Shown here: piece by piece, positions 53,254-62,085 of the stretch | Layout: each line of letters opens with the position of its first letter | How positions within the stretch are numbered: the stretch's first letter is position 1 | DNA from: Micromonospora terminaliae | GTDB lineage: Bacteria; Actinomycetota; Actinomycetes; Mycobacteriales; Micromonosporaceae | DNA: 64,000 nucleotides | Direction: 5' to 3' | Assembly: GCF_009671205.1 (NCBI RefSeq) | Contig: NZ_CP045309.1 | Location: forward strand, 3,100,001-3,164,000 | The notes under the pieces: model-generated | Database searches by the model: none | Told to the model about the DNA's origin: nothing | Seen by the model: only the letters and a program-made list of their open reading frames with translations | Translations under genes and position numbers: made by a program

Positions 53254-54828
53254 ATGAGCTGGGCCCGTAGAGCCGTACCCGCCGCCGTCGCCGCCGTCGC
53301 GGCCCTCGCCGCGCGCGACCTGCTGCAACGCGACCACGCGCTGCTGCGCAACTTCCCCGTCCTCGGCCGCGCCCGCTACCTGCTGGAGTCGATCGGGCCC
53401 GAGCTGCGCCAGTACATCGTGGCCGGCAACAACGAGGAGCGGCCGTTCACCCGCGACCAGCGGCGCTGGGTGTACGCGTCGGCCAAGCAGGAGAACAACT
53501 ACTTCGGGTTCGGCACGGACAACGACATCGAGTACACCCCCGGCTACCCGATCATCAAGCACCGCACGTTCGGCCGGGCGGTGCCGCCGTCCTCCCCGGG
53601 CGCCGCGCACGACGTGACCCTCCCCTGCGCGAAGGTCCTCGGCGGCGCCCGGGGCCGGGCTCGCGCCTTCCGCCCCGAGTCGGTGGTCAACATCTCCGGC
53701 ATGAGCTTCGGCTCGCTGTCCGGCAAGGCGGTCGAGGCGCTCAACCGGGGCGCCGCCCTGGCCGGCTGCCTCCAGAACACCGGCGAGGGCGGGCTGTCGC
53801 CGTACCACCGCAATGGTGGTGACCTGGTCTTCCAGATCGGCACCGCGTACTTCGGCTGCCGGGACGAGCGCGGCCGGTTCGACCTCGCCCGGCTCAAGGA
53901 CCTGGTGGCGGGCGCACCGGTCCGCGCGCTGGAGATCAAGCTCAGCCAGGGCGCGAAGCCGAGCCTCGGCGGTCTGCTGCCGGCCCCGAAGGTCTCCGCC
54001 GAGATCGCCGCCACCCGCGGCGTCACACCGGGACAGGACTGCGTCAGCCCGTCGCGGCACGCCGAGTTCTCCGACTGCGACAGCCTGCTGGACTGGGTGG
54101 AACTGCTGGCCGCCGAGACCGGCCTGCCGGTCGGCATCAAGTCCGCCGTCGGCGACCTGGGCTTCTGGGAGGAACTGACCACGCTCATGCGCGACACCGG
54201 CCGCGGCGTGGACTTCGTGACCGTCGACGGCGGCGAAGGCGGCACGGGCGCCGCGCCGCTGATCTTCACCGACTCGGTGTCGCTGCCGTTCCAGCAGGGC
54301 TTCTCGCGGGTCTACCGGATCTTCGCCGAACGGGACCTGCACGAGCAGGTGGTCTTCATCGGCGGCGGCAAGCTCGGGTTGCCGGACAACGCCGTGGTCG
54401 CCTTCGCGCTCGGCGTCGACCTGGTCAACGTGGGCCGGGAGGCCATGCTGGCGATCGGCTGCGTCCAGGCGCAGAAGTGCCACACCGACACCTGCCCCAC
54501 CGGGGTGGCGACCCAGAACCCGTGGCTGGCCCGGGGCCTCGACCCGGCCCGCAAGTCGGTGCGGGCCGCCAACTACATCCGCACGCTGCGGCGCGACCTG
54601 GTGAAGGTCGCCGAGGCGTGCGGCGTCGAGCATCCCGGGCTCATCGACACCGGCGCGGTCGAGGTCCTCGACGGCCGTACCGCCTCCACCCCGCTGGACC
54701 AGGTGTACGGGTACCGCCCCGGCTGGGGGCTGCCGTGCGCCGCCGACCGGGCCGAGATCATCCGGCTGATGACGGCCGAGGCGCCGCAGGGCGGCAGCGC
54801 GCCGCCCTCCCCGACCGCCGTGGGGTGA
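53254..54828 (+). CDS. FMN-binding glutamate-synthase-like protein
   Basis: This 524-residue protein has an N-terminal hydrophobic helix (AVPAAVAAVAALAARDLL), then a GltB-type FMN barrel. It contains VNISGMSFGSLSGKAVEALNRGA, GEGGLSPYH, EIKLSQGAKPSLGGLLP, VDGGEGGTGAAPLIF and the CxxxxCPTGVATQ iron-sulfur motif (CHTDTCPTGVATQ) near residue 410. It lacks the glutaminase and C-terminal GltB domains. Such stand-alone proteins are annotated as glutamate-synthase family; the reaction is uncertain. The ATG at 53254 is chosen over an upstream ATG at 53146. Confidence 0.88.
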   Translation: MSWARRAVPAAVAAVAALAARDLLQRDHALLRNFPVLGRARYLLESIGPELRQYIVAGNNEERPFTRDQRRWVYASAKQENNYFGFGTDNDIEYTPGYPIIKHRTFGRAVPPSSPGAAHDVTLPCAKVLGGARGRARAFRPESVVNISGMSFGSLSGKAVEALNRGAALAGCLQNTGEGGLSPYHRNGGDLVFQIGTAYFGCRDERGRFDLARLKDLVAGAPVRALEIKLSQGAKPSLGGLLPAPKVSAEIAATRGVTPGQDCVSPSRHAEFSDCDSLLDWVELLAAETGLPVGIKSAVGDLGFWEELTTLMRDTGRGVDFVTVDGGEGGTGAAPLIFTDSVSLPFQQGFSRVYRIFAERDLHEQVVFIGGGKLGLPDNAVVAFALGVDLVNVGREAMLAIGCVQAQKCHTDTCPTGVATQNPWLARGLDPARKSVRAANYIRTLRRDLVKVAEACGVEHPGLIDTGAVEVLDGRTASTPLDQVYGYRPGWGLPCAADRAEIIRLMTAEAPQGGSAPPSPTAVG

Positions 54829-54838
54829 TCAGGAACGG

Positions 54839-55444
54839 TCAGGTGGGCGGTTCCTCGCCGGTCTGCTCGCGCACCATGAACGTCGCGTACCAGTCGGGCC
54901 AGTTCGGGTCCGTCGCGCCGGTGCGCTTCTCGTGCTCGCCGTGGGCCTCCGCGGCCCGGCGCAGCGCGCCGGCCAGGTCGGGGGTGGAGGCGTACGAGGT
55001 GGTGCCGCCCGTGATCCGCCCGGGCAGCCGGGTGGTGATCTCCTGGAGCAGCCACTCGTTGCCGTCGGGATCGGTGAACGTGGCGCGCGAGAGGTAGCTG
55101 CGGCGTTCCGGATCCGGACCGTTGACCATCCCGGCCGGCCCGGGATGGAAGATCTCGCTCACCCGCACACCGGCGGCGGTCACCGCGCGCCGGGCCGCCT
55201 CGACGTCCGCGACGATCAGGTACGCCTTGGCCGAGCCGGGACTGGCGACGGTCAGGGTGGGACCGAACTGGATCGAGCACCCGGAGCCCGGCGGGGTGAA
55301 CTGGACGATGCCGGGCGGTGTCTGGTCGAGCCGCCACCCGAGCCGCCCGTAGAACTCCTTGGCGCGGTCGACGTCCGCCACCGGGAGGACGATCACCTCG
55401 AGCTTCTGGTCCATGTCTCTGCTCGCGGCGTCCGTCGCGCTCAT
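54839..55444 (-). CDS. VOC-family protein with C-terminal extension
   Basis: This 201-residue protein has a VOC domain in its first 135 residues (LEVIVLPVADVDRAKEFYGRLGWRL, then FTDPDGNEWLLQEITTRLPGR). A helical extension follows with ALRRAAEAHGEHEKRTGATDPNWPDWYATFMVREQTG. The W-x-x-WYA-FM ending recurs in a known VOC subgroup. The ATG follows AGGGAGG. The metal-ligand Glu is in WLLQEIT. The substrate is unknown. Confidence 0.85.
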   Translation of the reverse strand: MSATDAASRDMDQKLEVIVLPVADVDRAKEFYGRLGWRLDQTPPGIVQFTPPGSGCSIQFGPTLTVASPGSAKAYLIVADVEAARRAVTAAGVRVSEIFHPGPAGMVNGPDPERRSYLSRATFTDPDGNEWLLQEITTRLPGRITGGTTSYASTPDLAGALRRAAEAHGEHEKRTGATDPNWPDWYATFMVREQTGEEPPT

Positions 55445-55584
55445 CGCGGCCTCCCTGCGCCAACCGGGGCTCTCCCCCGCCACGTTACGGGCCGCCGGCC
55501 TTGATCCGGCGCGGAACGGGTAGACGTCAGCCCCCGGGCACGGCCGCGTCGGCGCCCGGGACCGGTGACTGCCACGGGAGATCG

Positions 55585-57834
55585 ATGTCGGACACGCCGA
55601 GGAGCGCGGACGAACGGCCGGTCGAGGTCGTGGAGGTGCGGGTGCACGGCGTCTCGGGCGCCGGCCCCGAGCAGGTGCTGGACCGGCCGAACGTGCACCA
55701 GGTGGCCGGTGACCGCAGCGGCGGCTTCTACCGGCCGCGGGCCGGCTACCCGGACACGACCGGGGCGGGCGGGGTGCTGCTGGAGGCGTACCGGTGGCGC
55801 GACCTCCCCTCGGGCCGGGCGGTCCGCACGCTGTCCCTGGTGTTCCTGCTGCCGTTCATGCTCGGCAACATGGCGATCTGGATGCACCCGCCCGGCGCCG
55901 GCCTGTCCGCCGCGACCGTGAAGGCGCTCTGCCGGCTGCTCGCACTGACGCTCACCGCGGTGTACGTGGTCGCGGTGGCCGGGGTGACGCTGGACCTGAT
56001 CGCCTGGAAGTGCATGGGCTCGCCACGGTGCCTGACCGGCCGGAACTGGCTGTCCTGGCTCGGCGAGCGGCCGCCGGGGCTGCGGCTGGCGGTGCTCGCC
56101 CTGGTCCCGGTCGCGGCGGTGGCGCTGGTCTGGCGGCTGAGCAGCCGGCCGGGCTGGACGTACGCGACGTTCCGCAGTCCGGACACGGTGTCCGGCGAGC
56201 ACCAGCTCACGGCCGTCAGCCAGTGGGACACCGCGCCGCTGGTCTCCCGGCTGCGGGCGATCCACGTCGCCGCGGCCTTCGCCACGCTGGACGCCGTCCT
56301 GCTCGCCGCGCGCTCCGCCGGAGGGCGGGCCTCGGTCGCGACCACCGCGCTGCTGGTGCTGACCGCGGCGGTGCTTGCGGCGTGCGTGGTGCTGGTCTGC
56401 GTCCATCCGCTGCTGGACCGCGCCACGCCGGCCCCCCGCGTCGAACGGAACCTGCGCCGCCTGCGCACCACGGCGTGCCTGCTCACCCTCGCCGTCGTGG
56501 TCGTCGTGGTGGCCGAGCCGGGCCCGTGGGCCGCCCGGACGGGACTGCCCGGGTACGGGGAGATCGTCAGCCTCCTCTTCGCCACGCAGACCGTCCTCCT
56601 AGTCGTCCTCGGGGCGGCCGTGCTGCGGGCGCGCCCCCGGGTGCCGGGCGGGCCGCGCCTGCGGGCGCTCGGCGCCCCGGTCATCGACGCGGTCGCCGCC
56701 GGGGTGGGGGTGGCGTACTCCGCCGAGCTGGTCTACCGGGTGGCGGACCTGCTGGACCGCAGCGCACCCACCGCCGAACGGCTGGCCACCAGCCCGCCGC
56801 TCGCGTACAAGTGGGCGATCTTCGGCTTCTTCCTGGCGGTGACGGTCGCCGCGGTGGCCGGCATCGGCATGGCGCTGGCGTCCCGGCCCGCCCGCCGGCG
56901 CGCCGCCGCGGACATCGTGGCCCGCGACCACCCCGACGCGCCGGCCGAGGCCGACGAGCGGCGGCGTGAGGTCGAGAAGGTCGTCGCGCGGGCCCGCTTC
57001 ACCGAGCGGCTGACCCCGCTGGTCCTCACCTACGCCGCTCTCGCCGGGCTCGGGCTGGCCACCAGCACCCTGGGGCTGCAGCGGTGGTATCCCGGGGACG
57101 TGATCGACCGCTGGACGCCGATCCCGGCCGAGCTGGTGAACTTCGGGATCGGCCTGGGCAGCTACGTGATCGCCGCGGCGATCGTGGGCCTGGTCCTGGG
57201 CGGCCTGTTCGCCTACCGCACCCCCGAGTTCCGCCGCTACGTCGGGGTGCTGTGGGACCTGGGCACCTTCTGGCCTCGCGCGGCGCACCCGTTCGCACCC
57301 CCCTGCTACGCCGAGCGGGCGGTGCCCGAGCTCAGCCGCCGGATCAGCTACCTCACCGGGCCGGGGCGGACGGTGCTGCTCGCCGGGCACAGCCACGGCT
57401 CGATCCTGCTCGCCGCGACGGTGCTGCAACTGCCGCCGGAGGTCTGCGCGCGGGTGGCGCTGCTGACGTCCGGGTCGCCGCTGACCCGGCTGTACGCCCG
57501 CTGGTTCCCCGCCTACGTCCACGCGGACGTGCTGCACGAGATCGGGGAGCGGGTCGGCTGGCGGTGGATCAACCTGTGGCGCGACACCGACGCGATCGGG
57601 GGCTGGATCTTCGCGCCGGAACGGCCGGGCGGGCCACCTCCGGCCGGTGGGCCGGAAGGATCCGTGGACCGGCGGCTGCGGGATCCCCGGGGCCTGGTCG
57701 CGCCGCCCAGTGACACCGTCCCGCCGGCGATCGTCGGGCACCTGCCGGGCGCCACGGATCCGCGGCACAACGAGGCCGTCCGCGAACTGGCCGACCGGTT
57801 GCGGGACACCGCCACCGGGCCGCCGGCCAGCTGA
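55585..57834 (+). CDS. Large membrane-embedded alpha/beta-hydrolase-like protein
   Basis: This 749-residue protein begins with a soluble segment containing VEVRVHGVSGAGPEQVL and ending VLLEAYRWRDLPSG. About ten to eleven membrane helices follow between residues 85 and 560. The C-terminal soluble domain carries the nucleophile-elbow motif LLAGHSHGSILLA (Ser603), with TSGSPLTRLYARWFPAY further on. The split 'HGVSG ... GHSHG' arrangement suggests a serine hydrolase tied to a membrane channel or flippase-like region. The function is unknown, and acting on lipids is plausible. The ATG follows GGGAG. Confidence 0.75.
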   Translation: MSDTPRSADERPVEVVEVRVHGVSGAGPEQVLDRPNVHQVAGDRSGGFYRPRAGYPDTTGAGGVLLEAYRWRDLPSGRAVRTLSLVFLLPFMLGNMAIWMHPPGAGLSAATVKALCRLLALTLTAVYVVAVAGVTLDLIAWKCMGSPRCLTGRNWLSWLGERPPGLRLAVLALVPVAAVALVWRLSSRPGWTYATFRSPDTVSGEHQLTAVSQWDTAPLVSRLRAIHVAAAFATLDAVLLAARSAGGRASVATTALLVLTAAVLAACVVLVCVHPLLDRATPAPRVERNLRRLRTTACLLTLAVVVVVVAEPGPWAARTGLPGYGEIVSLLFATQTVLLVVLGAAVLRARPRVPGGPRLRALGAPVIDAVAAGVGVAYSAELVYRVADLLDRSAPTAERLATSPPLAYKWAIFGFFLAVTVAAVAGIGMALASRPARRRAAADIVARDHPDAPAEADERRREVEKVVARARFTERLTPLVLTYAALAGLGLATSTLGLQRWYPGDVIDRWTPIPAELVNFGIGLGSYVIAAAIVGLVLGGLFAYRTPEFRRYVGVLWDLGTFWPRAAHPFAPPCYAERAVPELSRRISYLTGPGRTVLLAGHSHGSILLAATVLQLPPEVCARVALLTSGSPLTRLYARWFPAYVHADVLHEIGERVGWRWINLWRDTDAIGGWIFAPERPGGPPPAGGPEGSVDRRLRDPRGLVAPPSDTVPPAIVGHLPGATDPRHNEAVRELADRLRDTATGPPAS

Positions 57835-57857
57835 CCACGACCGGACCGGCCTTCCGC

Positions 57858-58850
57858 TCAGGGCTGCGCCGGGCCGGGCGCGGTCACCGAACCGGCCGCC
57901 CGCAGCCGCTCCGCCAGCGCGCGGCAGCGCCCCCGCAGCTCCGGCGGGTCGAGCACCTCGAAGTCGTGGCCCAGCAGCAGCACGTGCATGAGCACGAAGT
58001 CGAGGCTGCCGGCGCCGCTCACGACCTCGCAGCGCTCGCCGTCGCGCGGCCGGACCACGGCCGCCGACGCCGGGATCTGCGCGCGTACGGTGTCGGCCGG
58101 CGCGTGCACGAGGAAGCGTGCCCGGTGCGGGTAGACCCGGCTCGCCACGCCCTCCTGCACGTGGGTCGCCGCGTCCGGTGCCGGGCGCGGGCGGAAGCGC
58201 CAGGTCCGGGCGGACACGCCGGTCATCCGGTCGACGCGGAAGCTGCGCCAGTCGGCCCGGTCGAGGTCGTAGGCGAGGAGGTACCAGCGGCGGTCGGAGG
58301 CGACCAGGCGGTAGGGCTCGACCCGCCGCCGTCGCACCCCGCTCCCCGACGGGTAGTCGAAGCCGGCCTCGACCTCGTCCCGGCACGCTCGGGCCAGGGT
58401 CATGAGCGCCTCGGGGTCGACCGGCGGGCGGCCGCCGCCGAAGGACTCCACCGAGCCGGCGAGCGCGCGCACGTCGTGCCGCAGGCGCGTGGGCAGCACC
58501 CGGTCGAGCTTGGCCAGTGCCCGGAGCGCGGCGTCGGCCGCCCCGGCGACCGCGCCGCCGGCGCCGGCGAGCAGCGAGACCGCGGTGGCGATCGCCTCCT
58601 CGTCGTCGAGCAGCAGCGGCGGCAGGGCCCGCCCCGGGCCGAGCCGGTAGCCGCCGCCGACACCCTGGCCGGCGTGGACCGGGTAGCCGAGGGTGCGCAG
58701 CCGTTCGACGTCACGCCGGATGGTGCGCGGCGTGACGCCGAGCCGGTCGGCCAGCTCGGGGCCGGTCCAGACCTGACGCTGCTGGAGCAGCCCGAGCAGG
58801 GTGAGCACCCGCTCGGTCGTGCCCCGCTCGTCGCCGGTCGCCCTGCCCAC
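57858..58850 (-). CDS. WYL-domain (YafY-type) transcriptional regulator
   Basis: This 330-residue protein has an N-terminal winged helix of the DeoR-like HTH_11 type (LLGLLQQRQVWTGPELADRLGVTPRTIRRDVERLR, residues about 17-52). A WYL domain follows with VEPYRLVASDRRWYLLAYDLDRADWRSFRVDRM near residue 180, then a C-terminal WCX extension. WYL regulators sense nucleic-acid-like or other ligands. It is divergent from a VOC gene with a palindromic operator between them, so it probably represses or activates that gene and itself. Confidence 0.9.
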   Translation of the reverse strand: MGRATGDERGTTERVLTLLGLLQQRQVWTGPELADRLGVTPRTIRRDVERLRTLGYPVHAGQGVGGGYRLGPGRALPPLLLDDEEAIATAVSLLAGAGGAVAGAADAALRALAKLDRVLPTRLRHDVRALAGSVESFGGGRPPVDPEALMTLARACRDEVEAGFDYPSGSGVRRRRVEPYRLVASDRRWYLLAYDLDRADWRSFRVDRMTGVSARTWRFRPRPAPDAATHVQEGVASRVYPHRARFLVHAPADTVRAQIPASAAVVRPRDGERCEVVSGAGSLDFVLMHVLLLGHDFEVLDPPELRGRCRALAERLRAAGSVTAPGPAQP

Positions 58851-58871
58851 GTGCCCATCCTTCCCGCGATA

Positions 58872-58890
58872 GCGGACCGATCCTGTCCGC
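58872..58890. promoter_or_regulatory. Palindromic operator between WYL regulator and VOC gene
   Basis: GCGGAC and GTCCGC are perfect inverted arms around a 7-bp spacer, placed 21 bp from the regulator start and 50 bp from the VOC start. It is the likely binding site of the divergent WYL regulator. Confidence 0.6.
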
Positions 58891-58940
58891 CAGGGGTGTC
58901 AGAGTAGGCGAGAGACACGACGACCGAACGGAGCAACCCC

Positions 58941-59402
58941 ATGAGCCGCCACTTCCAGGTCACCTTCGACGCCCACGACCCGCGGGCGCTGTCGTCCTTC
59001 TGGCGCGACGTGCTCGGCTACGTCCACCCCGGCCCGCCCGGAGTCGACCTGCCCGAGGGCGCCGACCCCCTGGCCGCGTGGGACGACTTCCTGGCCCGGA
59101 TCGGCGTACCGGAGGAGCAGCGCAACACGCGGTCGGCCATCGAGGACCCGGACGGGCACGGCCCGCGGGTGTTCTTCCAGCAGGTGCCGGAGGACAAGGT
59201 CGCCAAGAACCGCGTGCACCTCGACGTCCGGGTGGCGCCCGGGCTCCAGGGCGAGGAGCGGATGGCGGCGCTGGAGGCCGAGTGCGACCGGCTCGTCGCG
59301 CTCGGCGCGAAGCGGGTGCAGCGGTACGAGCCGGAACCTCCGCTGAGCGCCGGCTGGATCACGCTGACCGACCCCGAGGGCAACGAGTTCTGCCTGGACT
59401 GA
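58941..59402 (+). CDS. VOC-family (glyoxalase-like) protein
   Basis: This 153-residue protein opens HFQVTFDAHDPRALSSFWRDVLGY, has HLDVRVAPGL in the middle and ends AGWITLTDPEGNEFCLD, the layout of the glyoxalase_6-type VOC subgroup. ATG follows CGGAG. It is the divergent target gene of the WYL regulator. Its substrate is unknown; a detoxification role is possible. Confidence 0.87.
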   Translation: MSRHFQVTFDAHDPRALSSFWRDVLGYVHPGPPGVDLPEGADPLAAWDDFLARIGVPEEQRNTRSAIEDPDGHGPRVFFQQVPEDKVAKNRVHLDVRVAPGLQGEERMAALEAECDRLVALGAKRVQRYEPEPPLSAGWITLTDPEGNEFCLD

Positions 59403-59414
59403 CCGCTGCGAGGC

Positions 59415-60026
59415 CTAGGTGGCGAGGTTGCCGTAGGTGGGCCGTCCCGCCGCCTCGTACGTGAGTTGCAGGATGCCGTTGCGATGGCTCACCGACTCGG
59501 TGAGCCGGAACGCGGCCGGCATGGTGCCGTCCGCGAACAGGCGCTTGCCGCTGCCCAGCGTCAGCGGGTGGAGCCACAGGTGCAGCCGGTCCACGACGCG
59601 CAGGCGCAGCAACGACTGCACCAGGTCCAGGCTCCCGATCACGTGGAGCGCGTCGTGGCGGTCCGTCAGCTCGGCGACCTCCTCGGCGAGGTCGTCGCCG
59701 AGCAGCATCGAGTTCGCCCAGCCGAGCGGCTCGTTCAGGGTGCGGCTCGCGACGTACTTGGGCACCGCGTTGAGCAGGCCGGTGAAAGGGATCTCCGCGG
59801 GCGCCGTGGGCCAGTAACGCGCGAAGATCTCGTAGGTCCGGCGGCCCAGCAGGAGCGCGTCCATGCTCCTGGCCTGCGCGAACATGGCCGCGCCGGTCTC
59901 CTGGTCCACCAACGGCGCCTGCCACCCGCCGTGGGCGAAGCCGCCGGCCCGGTCCTCGTCGGGCTCCCCGGGCGCCTGTGCCACGCCGTCCAGCGTCACG
60001 AACTCCGTCACGACCAGCTTGCCCAT
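59415..60026 (-). CDS. Dihydrofolate-reductase-family (RibD C-terminal-like) protein
   Basis: This 203-residue protein starts GKLVVTEFVTLDGVAQAPG, has DALLLGRRTYEIFARYWP near residue 53 and SLDLVQSLLRLRVVDRLHLWLHPLTLGSGKRLF near residue 130. These are landmarks of the RibD_C/DHFR-like NADPH reductase family. It is not the folate enzyme. It lies 9 bp downstream of the FMN reductase gene, suggesting an operon of two reductases. Confidence 0.9.
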   Translation of the reverse strand: MGKLVVTEFVTLDGVAQAPGEPDEDRAGGFAHGGWQAPLVDQETGAAMFAQARSMDALLLGRRTYEIFARYWPTAPAEIPFTGLLNAVPKYVASRTLNEPLGWANSMLLGDDLAEEVAELTDRHDALHVIGSLDLVQSLLRLRVVDRLHLWLHPLTLGSGKRLFADGTMPAAFRLTESVSHRNGILQLTYEAAGRPTYGNLAT

Positions 60027-60035
60027 GGGACGCCG

Positions 60036-60626
60036 CTACGCGCCGGACTGCGGGGTGGCCATCGTCGTGCCCGACCGCAGGGTCGCCAGGGCGCCGCTCC
60101 AGGCGGCCAGCTGGTCGAGCATGGTGTTCACGGCGCCCACCTGGTGATCGCCCGGCTTGAAGACGCTGAAGTTCTCGAAGTCGGTGAAGAGGGAGAGCGC
60201 CACCTGGGCGCGTACGTCCGCCATCTGCAGCTCGGCGACCACCAGGCGCAGGTGCTCCACGGCCCGGGTGCCGCCGACGCTGCCGTAGCTGACGAACCCG
60301 GCCGCCTTGTTGTTCCACTCGGCGTAGAGGAAGTCGATCGCGTTCTTCAGCGCACCGGAGGTGGAGTGGTTGTACTCCGGCGTGACGAAGACGTAGCCGT
60401 CGAACGAGGCGATCTTCTCGGCCCACCGGAGGGTGTGGGGCTGGGTGTACTGGCCGAGCGACGGCGGTGCCATCTCGTCGAGGTGCGGGAGATTGAAGTC
60501 CTTGATGTCGACGAGTTCGTAGTGGGCGTCGTCGCGCTGCGAGGCGATCTCGTGGACCCAGCGGGCCACGGTCTCCCCGTTACGCCCGGGACGTGTGCTG
60601 CCGATGATGATGCCGATCCTGGTCAT
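60036..60626 (-). CDS. NADPH-dependent FMN reductase (flavodoxin-like)
   Basis: This 196-residue protein starts TRIGIIIGSTRPGRNGETVARWV, the FMN phosphate-binding loop. It continues with FVTPEYNHSTSGALKNAIDFLYAEWNNKAAGFVSYGS, typical of NADPH-dependent FMN or quinone reductases. ATG 60626 follows GGAAGG; the frame extends further upstream without a better start. It forms an operon with the DHFR-family gene. Confidence 0.92.
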   Translation of the reverse strand: MTRIGIIIGSTRPGRNGETVARWVHEIASQRDDAHYELVDIKDFNLPHLDEMAPPSLGQYTQPHTLRWAEKIASFDGYVFVTPEYNHSTSGALKNAIDFLYAEWNNKAAGFVSYGSVGGTRAVEHLRLVVAELQMADVRAQVALSLFTDFENFSVFKPGDHQVGAVNTMLDQLAAWSGALATLRSGTTMATPQSGA

Positions 60627-60755
60627 GCCCCGTTCCTTCCGTCCGTCCGCCCGGTGACAGCGGGCGCCGCCGGCGGGTACCCGGTTGGCCTGGTTTCGAA
60701 CGGCGGCACCGACAGCGGTCACCCCTGGGCGGTCACGGGGAGGCCGTGATCCGCG

Positions 60756-61199
60756 TCAGTGCCAGTCGCTGATCTGCACGTCCCTCGGCGACGGCGCCCC
60801 CTCGCCGGTCTCCACCAGCGACTTCAGGCTCATGAGGTAGGAGCCCCACTTGGTGCTGCAGTGGTGCATGAACTCCACCGGCTCCCGCCAGCCCCGGTGC
60901 GCGAACAGCACGATGGTGTAGTCGCCGTCCTGGCGGAGGTCCCACTCGACCGTGGTCCCGATCCACTCCTCGGGGCCGCCGACGACCCGCCAGGCCACGC
61001 GCTCGGCGGGCCGCAGCTCGACGACCTCCATGTCGAAGCCGCCGGGCGGGAACCGGAACTCGAGGACGCCGCCGACCTCCCCGCTCCCCTTCGTGTCGTC
61101 GGTCCACCAGCCGGCGAGCCCCTCGACGGTCGTCAGCGCGTCGTACACCTGGTCCGGCGTCGGGGTCACGACCCCGACCCGGTGCAGAATGTCCACCAT
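60756..61199 (-). CDS. SRPBCC (AHSA1-like) domain protein
   Basis: This 147-residue protein has VVTPTPDQVYDALTTVEGLAGWWTDDTKG near residue 10, EWIGTTVEWDLRQDGDYTIVLFAHRGW near residue 75 and HHCSTKWGSYLMSLKSLVETGEGAP at the end. This is the AHSA1/START-like fold that forms a ligand cavity. ATG follows GAGGGGATCGAG. It is the third gene of the SRPBCC-ArsR-SRPBCC unit. Confidence 0.88.
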   Translation of the reverse strand: MVDILHRVGVVTPTPDQVYDALTTVEGLAGWWTDDTKGSGEVGGVLEFRFPPGGFDMEVVELRPAERVAWRVVGGPEEWIGTTVEWDLRQDGDYTIVLFAHRGWREPVEFMHHCSTKWGSYLMSLKSLVETGEGAPSPRDVQISDWH

Positions 61200-61220
61200 C
61201 TCGATCCCCTCGTCCTCCGG

Positions 61221-61571
61221 TCAGTCCGTCCTGGCGCTCTGGATCGACTCGGCGATCCGCTTGATCCGACGCAGCCGGGCGTCCCACGCCGACCCGACCG
61301 ACGACAGCTGGGCCACCGCCCGAGCGAGCTGGGCGTCGTCCACCCGGTACCGCTTCTCGCGGCCGGCCGGCGTCGCCCGCACCAGGCCGACCCGGTCGAG
61401 CACGCCGAGGTGCTTGGCCACGGCCTGGCGGGTGACCGGCATCCGCTGGCTCAGCGTGGTCGCGGTGCCGTCACCCTCGACGAGCAGGAGGTCGAGCATC
61501 CGGCGCCGGGTCGGGTCCCCGATCGCGGACCAGAGGTCGTCGTCGACCTGCTCCACCAGCGCGGTGCTCAC
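61221..61571 (-). CDS. ArsR-family transcriptional regulator
   Basis: This 116-residue winged-helix protein has LWSAIGDPTRRRMLDLLLVEGDGTATTLSQRMPVTRQAVAKHLGVLDRVGLVRATPAGREKRYRV. It lacks metal-binding cysteines, as do ArsR regulators paired with SRPBCC genes. The GTG start overlaps the stop of the upstream SRPBCC gene (GTGA). It probably binds the two TGCAAC/GGTTGCA-type sites in front of the operon and autoregulates it. Confidence 0.9.
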   Translation of the reverse strand: MSTALVEQVDDDLWSAIGDPTRRRMLDLLLVEGDGTATTLSQRMPVTRQAVAKHLGVLDRVGLVRATPAGREKRYRVDDAQLARAVAQLSSVGSAWDARLRRIKRIAESIQSARTD

Positions 61572-62029
61572 GCCCGCACCCGCAGCGTCGGGGCGTACGC
61601 CACCAGCCGCGGCAGGAAGAAGTCCCAGCCACTGACGTGCTCCCGGTACTGCTGCTCCAGGACGGCCAGCTCCCAGCCCATCTCCCGGAAGCCGGTCTCG
61701 GTCATCCGCAGCAGGGTGCCGCTGCCCGACGGGGTCAGGTCGAAGGTGACCAGCAGCGAGTTGCCCTCCGCCGCCGGCTCGCCGGCCGGCTGCGTCCACC
61801 GGAACGAGAACGTCCGCGGCGGCCGCGCGTCGACGACGGTGAACGGCACGACCGTCCCGCCGGCGTCCCGGTCGCCGAAGACGATCTCGCCGACCGACCC
61901 GGGCGCCAGGTCGTACCGGGCGTCGTCCGGCCACCACTTCCTGAGGTGGTCGGGGCTGCTCACCACGTCGAAGACGATCTCGGGCGACGCCTCGACGTAG
62001 ATCTCGCGCTCGATGGTCCCGAACTCCAT
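61568..62029 (-). CDS. SRPBCC (AHSA1-like) domain protein
   Basis: This 153-residue protein has REIYVEASPEIVFDVVSSPDHLRKWWPDDARYD near residue 8 and MTETGFREMGWELAVLEQQYREHVSGWDFFLPRL at the end, typical of the AHSA1 family. The ATG follows AGGAGG. As first gene of the operon it is translationally coupled to the ArsR regulator. Such pairs are common in actinobacteria; ligands are unknown. Confidence 0.9.
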   Translation of the reverse strand: MEFGTIEREIYVEASPEIVFDVVSSPDHLRKWWPDDARYDLAPGSVGEIVFGDRDAGGTVVPFTVVDARPPRTFSFRWTQPAGEPAAEGNSLLVTFDLTPSGSGTLLRMTETGFREMGWELAVLEQQYREHVSGWDFFLPRLVAYAPTLRVRA

Positions 62030-62040
62030 GACAATCCTCC

Positions 62041-62057
62041 TGCAACGTTTGGTTGCA
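62041..62057. promoter_or_regulatory. ArsR-type operator, site 1
   Basis: TGCAACGTTTGGTTGCA is an imperfect palindrome with arms TGCAAC and GTTGCA, 12 bp upstream of the SRPBCC start. It matches site 2 at 14 of 17 positions. Confidence 0.6.
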
Positions 62058-62085
62058 CGTCACGCTACTCCGGGGACCGTCGCCG

